A DNA stretch of 14,614 nucleotides, taken from assembly GCA_043777315.1 (NCBI GenBank), contig JAYVPW010000183.1:1-14614 (forward strand). Reading direction: 5' to 3'. Made by a program: the position numbers and the translations under genes. The notes under the pieces were generated by a model, which had not been told where the DNA came from, ran no database searches, and saw only the letters and a program-made list of their open reading frames with translations. The stretch is from CAIURC01 sp043777315. GTDB lineage: Bacteria; Verrucomicrobiota; Verrucomicrobiia; Chthoniobacterales; Chthoniobacteraceae. This document shows positions 12,465 through 14,614 of the stretch, one piece after another; the stretch's first letter is position 1; every line of letters starts with the position of its first letter.

Positions 12465-12498
12465 TTCACCACAACCCAACCAACAGACCACAGACCCA
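12465..12498 (+). promoter_or_regulatory. A/C-rich leader of the 124-aa gene
   Basis: All but 4 of the 34 nt between stop and ATG are A or C. It contains short repeats (AACCCAACCAAC, AGACCACAGACC) and no Shine-Dalgarno. It probably serves as unstructured ribosome landing sequence. Confidence 0.45.
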
Positions 12499-12873
12499 AT
12501 GAAACAAATCAAACTCGTGGTGCGCAGTCTCGCGTCGCTCGTCTTCGGACGGCCCGCCGGCTTTTGCACCGCCAACACCCTCACCGAGGACGTCGCCGTC
12601 GTGAACGAACGGCTCGCGAAACTCGAAGCCGAAAACCATGAGCTGAAGAAACAGCTCGCACTCCCAACCGTGCTCGATCCCGCGCCGCCGGATGGCCCGC
12701 TCGCGTTGCTGTGCAAGGGCGCAGGCGTGGACATCGCCGATGTGCGCTGGCGCATGCAGGCCGGGCTCGACGGCGAGCAAGCCGTCGAAGCCGCAATGGC
12801 GCAAATGCTCCACGACAAACTCGGCGACAAGAAGACCGCGCAGCAGCGCGAGAAACTCGAAGCCGGGAAGTAA
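12499..12873 (+). CDS. Small coiled-coil head-region protein, 124 aa
   Basis: The ATG at 12499 follows an A/C-rich leader. The N-terminus is basic and hydrophobic (MKQIKLVVRSLASLVFG). Residues about 30-52 form a short coiled coil (TEDVAVVNERLAKLEAENHE), followed by a Pro-rich hinge. A C-terminal helical pair follows, with VRWRMQAGLDGEQAVEAAMA at about 82-101. A W/R..GL..EQA pattern of this kind is seen at the ends of several phage head and scaffold proteins. It lies between the scaffold and decoration genes, so a role in head assembly is likely, but the family is not recognised. Confidence 0.5.
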   Translation: MKQIKLVVRSLASLVFGRPAGFCTANTLTEDVAVVNERLAKLEAENHELKKQLALPTVLDPAPPDGPLALLCKGAGVDIADVRWRMQAGLDGEQAVEAAMAQMLHDKLGDKKTAQQREKLEAGK

Positions 12874-12916
12874 CCGACCATCACCAGTCACCAGTCACCA
12901 GTCACCATTCACGACC
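12874..12916 (+). promoter_or_regulatory. A/C-rich leader with heptamer tandem repeat
   Basis: The heptamer ACCAGTC occurs three times in tandem (12883-12903), followed by ACCATTC, in the 43 nt between stop and ATG. No Shine-Dalgarno is present. Confidence 0.55.
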
Positions 12917-13570
12917 ATGAAACTCATCTCACTGATCATCCTCGCGGCCCTGCTCGCGATCGTCATCGCACCGTTCCTCCATGCAGGCGCGGCGCGGAAA
13001 ACCAACGCCGTGCGCACGCGCCGTCTCCTCACGTTCCGCAGCGGCGCCTCGCTCTTCTGCGGCGGACTGCGCGAGAACTTCGCCAGCGCAAACGTCGAGA
13101 CCGCGACCGGCACGCACGGCGTGCTGACTCGCCGGGCCGATGCCGCGCACAGCGCCACGCACCTGCTCATCAAGAGCGGCACCGATGCCTTCCACGGCGC
13201 GGTCTGCGGTGCGGCCAACTACCCCATCGGCTCGACGACCGATTCACCGGACGCGGCGGAAGACATCTTCCAAGTCGCGCCGCTGAACCGCGGCATGGAG
13301 ACGCGACGCCTGCGTTGCGCCACCGCGCTCGCGGCGGACAGCGATGTGTTCACCGCCGCCGGTGGCTTTGTGCAAGCGGAGCCCGGCACCGCGGGAACCT
13401 TCTGGAAGGTCGGGCGCACCGTCGCCCTCGCCGTCCAGGAGGGCGGCGGCAACTACGTCGTGGAAGTAGCCACGCACGCGCCAGTGCAGCTCACCGTCGC
13501 GGCCACGCCGAGCACCGTGGGCAACATCGCCACCGCGCTCGCGACGCCGGGCCTCGTGAAGTTCCTCTAA
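12917..13570 (+). CDS. Head decoration/capsid-cement-like protein with hydrophobic N-terminus, 217 aa
   Basis: Residues about 70-190 resemble DUF2190-type capsid cement proteins: HLLIKSGTDAFHGAVCGAAN, YPIGSTTDSP, then FTAAGGFVQAEPGTAGTFWK and VALAVQEGGGNYV, the same series of short strands with AAGG at the turn. Its place just before the major capsid gene agrees with this. Unusually, residues 1-26 (MKLISLIILAALLAIVIAPF) make a signal-peptide or TM-like segment ending in an AGA site. This is not expected of a head protein made in the cytoplasm. A shorter product from a GTG near residue 54 is possible, although the A/C-rich leader points to ATG 12917. Confidence 0.6.
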   Translation: MKLISLIILAALLAIVIAPFLHAGAARKTNAVRTRRLLTFRSGASLFCGGLRENFASANVETATGTHGVLTRRADAAHSATHLLIKSGTDAFHGAVCGAANYPIGSTTDSPDAAEDIFQVAPLNRGMETRRLRCATALAADSDVFTAAGGFVQAEPGTAGTFWKVGRTVALAVQEGGGNYVVEVATHAPVQLTVAATPSTVGNIATALATPGLVKFL

Positions 13571-13608
13571 CCGCAACCGACCAATCGCAACCGACCAATC
13601 AAAGAATC
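13571..13608 (+). promoter_or_regulatory. A/C-rich leader with perfect 14-bp tandem duplication
   Basis: CGCAACCGACCAAT occurs twice in tandem (13572-13585 and 13586-13599) between the decoration gene stop and the capsid ATG. The leader has no Shine-Dalgarno. The major capsid gene is expected to be the most highly translated gene here, so this leader must be efficient. Confidence 0.55.
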
Positions 13609-14614
13609 ATGAAAGCACACCTCATCGGCCGCACGGCCAACGCGGCACTCGCCGCCAGCATCATGGCGACGGCAATGCCGAAGCCCTTCATCCTCGGGCA
13701 GGATCACCCGCACGAGCGCATCACCACGGCGAATGCCTCGCTCTTTGTGCAGGCGCACTTCTCCGAGCCGCTCACCACCTATGCCACCGGCTGGCGCGAC
13801 GTGGCGAACCTCGACGCGCTCTGCGACTTCATCGCGCCCGTGCTGCCCGGCACCGGCGAACGCTACGAGCATATCACCTACCCGAACGCGGAAGCGTTCC
13901 TGAGTGACGTGACCGGCGACGACGATCTGCGCGCCATCGGCGGCGAGTTCAAAACCGTGGATTACACGCAGGCGAAGTCCACGCGCACCGTGCCCAACCG
14001 CGGGCTGCGCATCGTGCTCGACTGGGACCGCATCAAGGACCAGCCGAACTGGCAGGAGTTCTACACCGGCATGCTCATGCAGCGCATCAAGCGCAACGCG
14101 GCCCGCCGCAAGTATGCGCTCGCCATCGCCTCCGCCACGGATGTCCCGCTCGTGTGGGACGCCGCCGGGGCAGCGGACCCGGACTATGACCTGGCCAACC
14201 AGACGCAGATCTCCGGAGACGCCAGCGGCATCACGCCGAACAGCGCCCTCTGGGGCCTGGGCGCGCAGCTCCTGCGGCTGCAGACGTACGGCGCGACCAA
14301 TGCGGCGAAAGCCGTGGCGGGTCGCTCGATGACCGTCGTGCAGGCTTCGCAGATCGCGGGCCTGCGCGGGATGCTCGATGAGTCCCGCTACCAGTCCGGC
14401 ACGACCAAGACGCGCATCACCGGCGCGAAGGTGCTCCTCTTCACCAGCTCGCCCACGAGCACGGTGGACCCGAGCAACTTCAAGACCGCGCGGGCGAACA
14501 CGCAGCAAGGCGGCCAATACGCCGTCTATGTGCGCCAGCTCACCGTCAAGCAGTGGGAGATCGTCGTGGAGTGCTACGAGACGGAGTTCACGGCCTCCAC
14601 GCTCGGCGTCCGCA
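13609..14614 (+). CDS. Major capsid protein (Mu T-like position), cut by window end, 335+ aa
   Basis: The ATG at 13609 opens a frame that is uninterrupted to the window end. The N-terminal 40 residues are helical and may be a prohead delta-type segment. The remainder is a soluble alpha/beta sequence: YATGWRDVANLDALCDFIAP, an EYxT-type segment around GEFKTVDYTQAKSTRTVPN, a long helix WQEFYTGMLMQRIKRNAARR (spine-helix candidate) and later strands (VLLFTSSP, VRQLTVKQWEIVVECYETEF). The series and the position after protease, scaffold and decoration genes fit an HK97-fold capsid protein of Mu-like phages. No motif proves the fold by eye, so a profile search or model would settle it. The 3' end lies outside the window. 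Confidence 0.7.
   Translation, partial: MKAHLIGRTANAALAASIMATAMPKPFILGQDHPHERITTANASLFVQAHFSEPLTTYATGWRDVANLDALCDFIAPVLPGTGERYEHITYPNAEAFLSDVTGDDDLRAIGGEFKTVDYTQAKSTRTVPNRGLRIVLDWDRIKDQPNWQEFYTGMLMQRIKRNAARRKYALAIASATDVPLVWDAAGAADPDYDLANQTQISGDASGITPNSALWGLGAQLLRLQTYGATNAAKAVAGRSMTVVQASQIAGLRGMLDESRYQSGTTKTRITGAKVLLFTSSPTSTVDPSNFKTARANTQQGGQYAVYVRQLTVKQWEIVVECYETEFTASTLGVR

Noticed and set aside
11133..12884. A 583-codon minus-strand ORF
   Set aside because: It is antisense to the protease/scaffold gene, with low-complexity Arg/Ala/Gly content.
13567..14517. A 316-codon minus-strand ORF at the right end
   Set aside because: It is antisense to the capsid gene, which has a continuous, protein-like frame.
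1..14614. tRNA genes, integrase, transposase or attachment sites
   Set aside because: None could be recognised on either strand. The transposition or integration genes, if any, must lie outside the window.

Overview
The window is a GC-rich stretch of a tailed-phage genome or prophage. A leftward early operon and a repressor at the left are followed by a long rightward late region. From left to right the late region carries a lysis cassette, DNA-packaging genes, a portal, a maturation protease/scaffold, a decoration-type protein and the start of the major capsid gene. The order from about 4.4 kb to 14.6 kb parallels the head half of phage Mu (lysis, gp25-, gp26- and gp27-like genes, gp28 terminase, gp29 portal, I/Z protease-scaffold, T-type capsid). 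No transposase, integrase, tail or attachment-site gene is in view, so whether the phage is transposable cannot be judged. The host is probably a Gram-negative bacterium with a high-GC genome. Many genes lack a Shine-Dalgarno and have A/C-rich leaders, and several proteins resemble those of prophages in Verrucomicrobia; that host guess is inference.

Region 1 (1-1970, minus strand) is a translationally coupled operon. It runs from a 59-aa Cro/Ner-like DNA-binding protein, through a 74-aa protein and a 186-aa protein that share a domain, to a 291-aa ParB-like protein, and continues off the left edge. Region 2 (1970-2440) is a switch: a palindrome abuts the start of the 59-aa gene, four RGACYTT-type repeats lie beside it, and a 150-aa HTH repressor gene is read rightward. 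Region 3 (2441-3686) has a looser organisation. It holds small membrane proteins on both strands, a 140-aa orphan of lower GC, and an almost perfect 32-bp duplication covering two minus-strand ATG codons.

Region 4 (3687-5321) is the lysis cassette: a lipoprotein with a C-terminal transmembrane helix (candidate one-gene spanin), a holin-like membrane protein and a lysozyme-fold endolysin. Region 5 (5318-9143) holds a membrane/coiled-coil protein, a winged-helix protein, a small-terminase candidate and the large terminase. It also holds two odd 79-83 aa ORFs built largely of dispersed palindromic repeats. Each of these has its start overlapping the stop of the gene before it and its stop overlapping the start of the gene after it.

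Region 6 (9140-14614) holds a DUF935-type portal with a C-terminal tail resembling the PBECR nuclease-like domains, with no separate Mu-F head protein. It continues with a protease/scaffold gene that has a plausible internal scaffold start, a 124-aa coiled-coil protein, a decoration protein with an unexpected hydrophobic N-terminus, and the major capsid gene, cut by the window end.

The strongest leads are these: in-frame dispersed repeats that keep operon coupling; the portal-nuclease fusion with a repeat at its junction; the A/C-rich tandem-repeat leaders, one of them inside the protease gene; the unimolecular-spanin candidate; and the 32-bp duplication across start codons.
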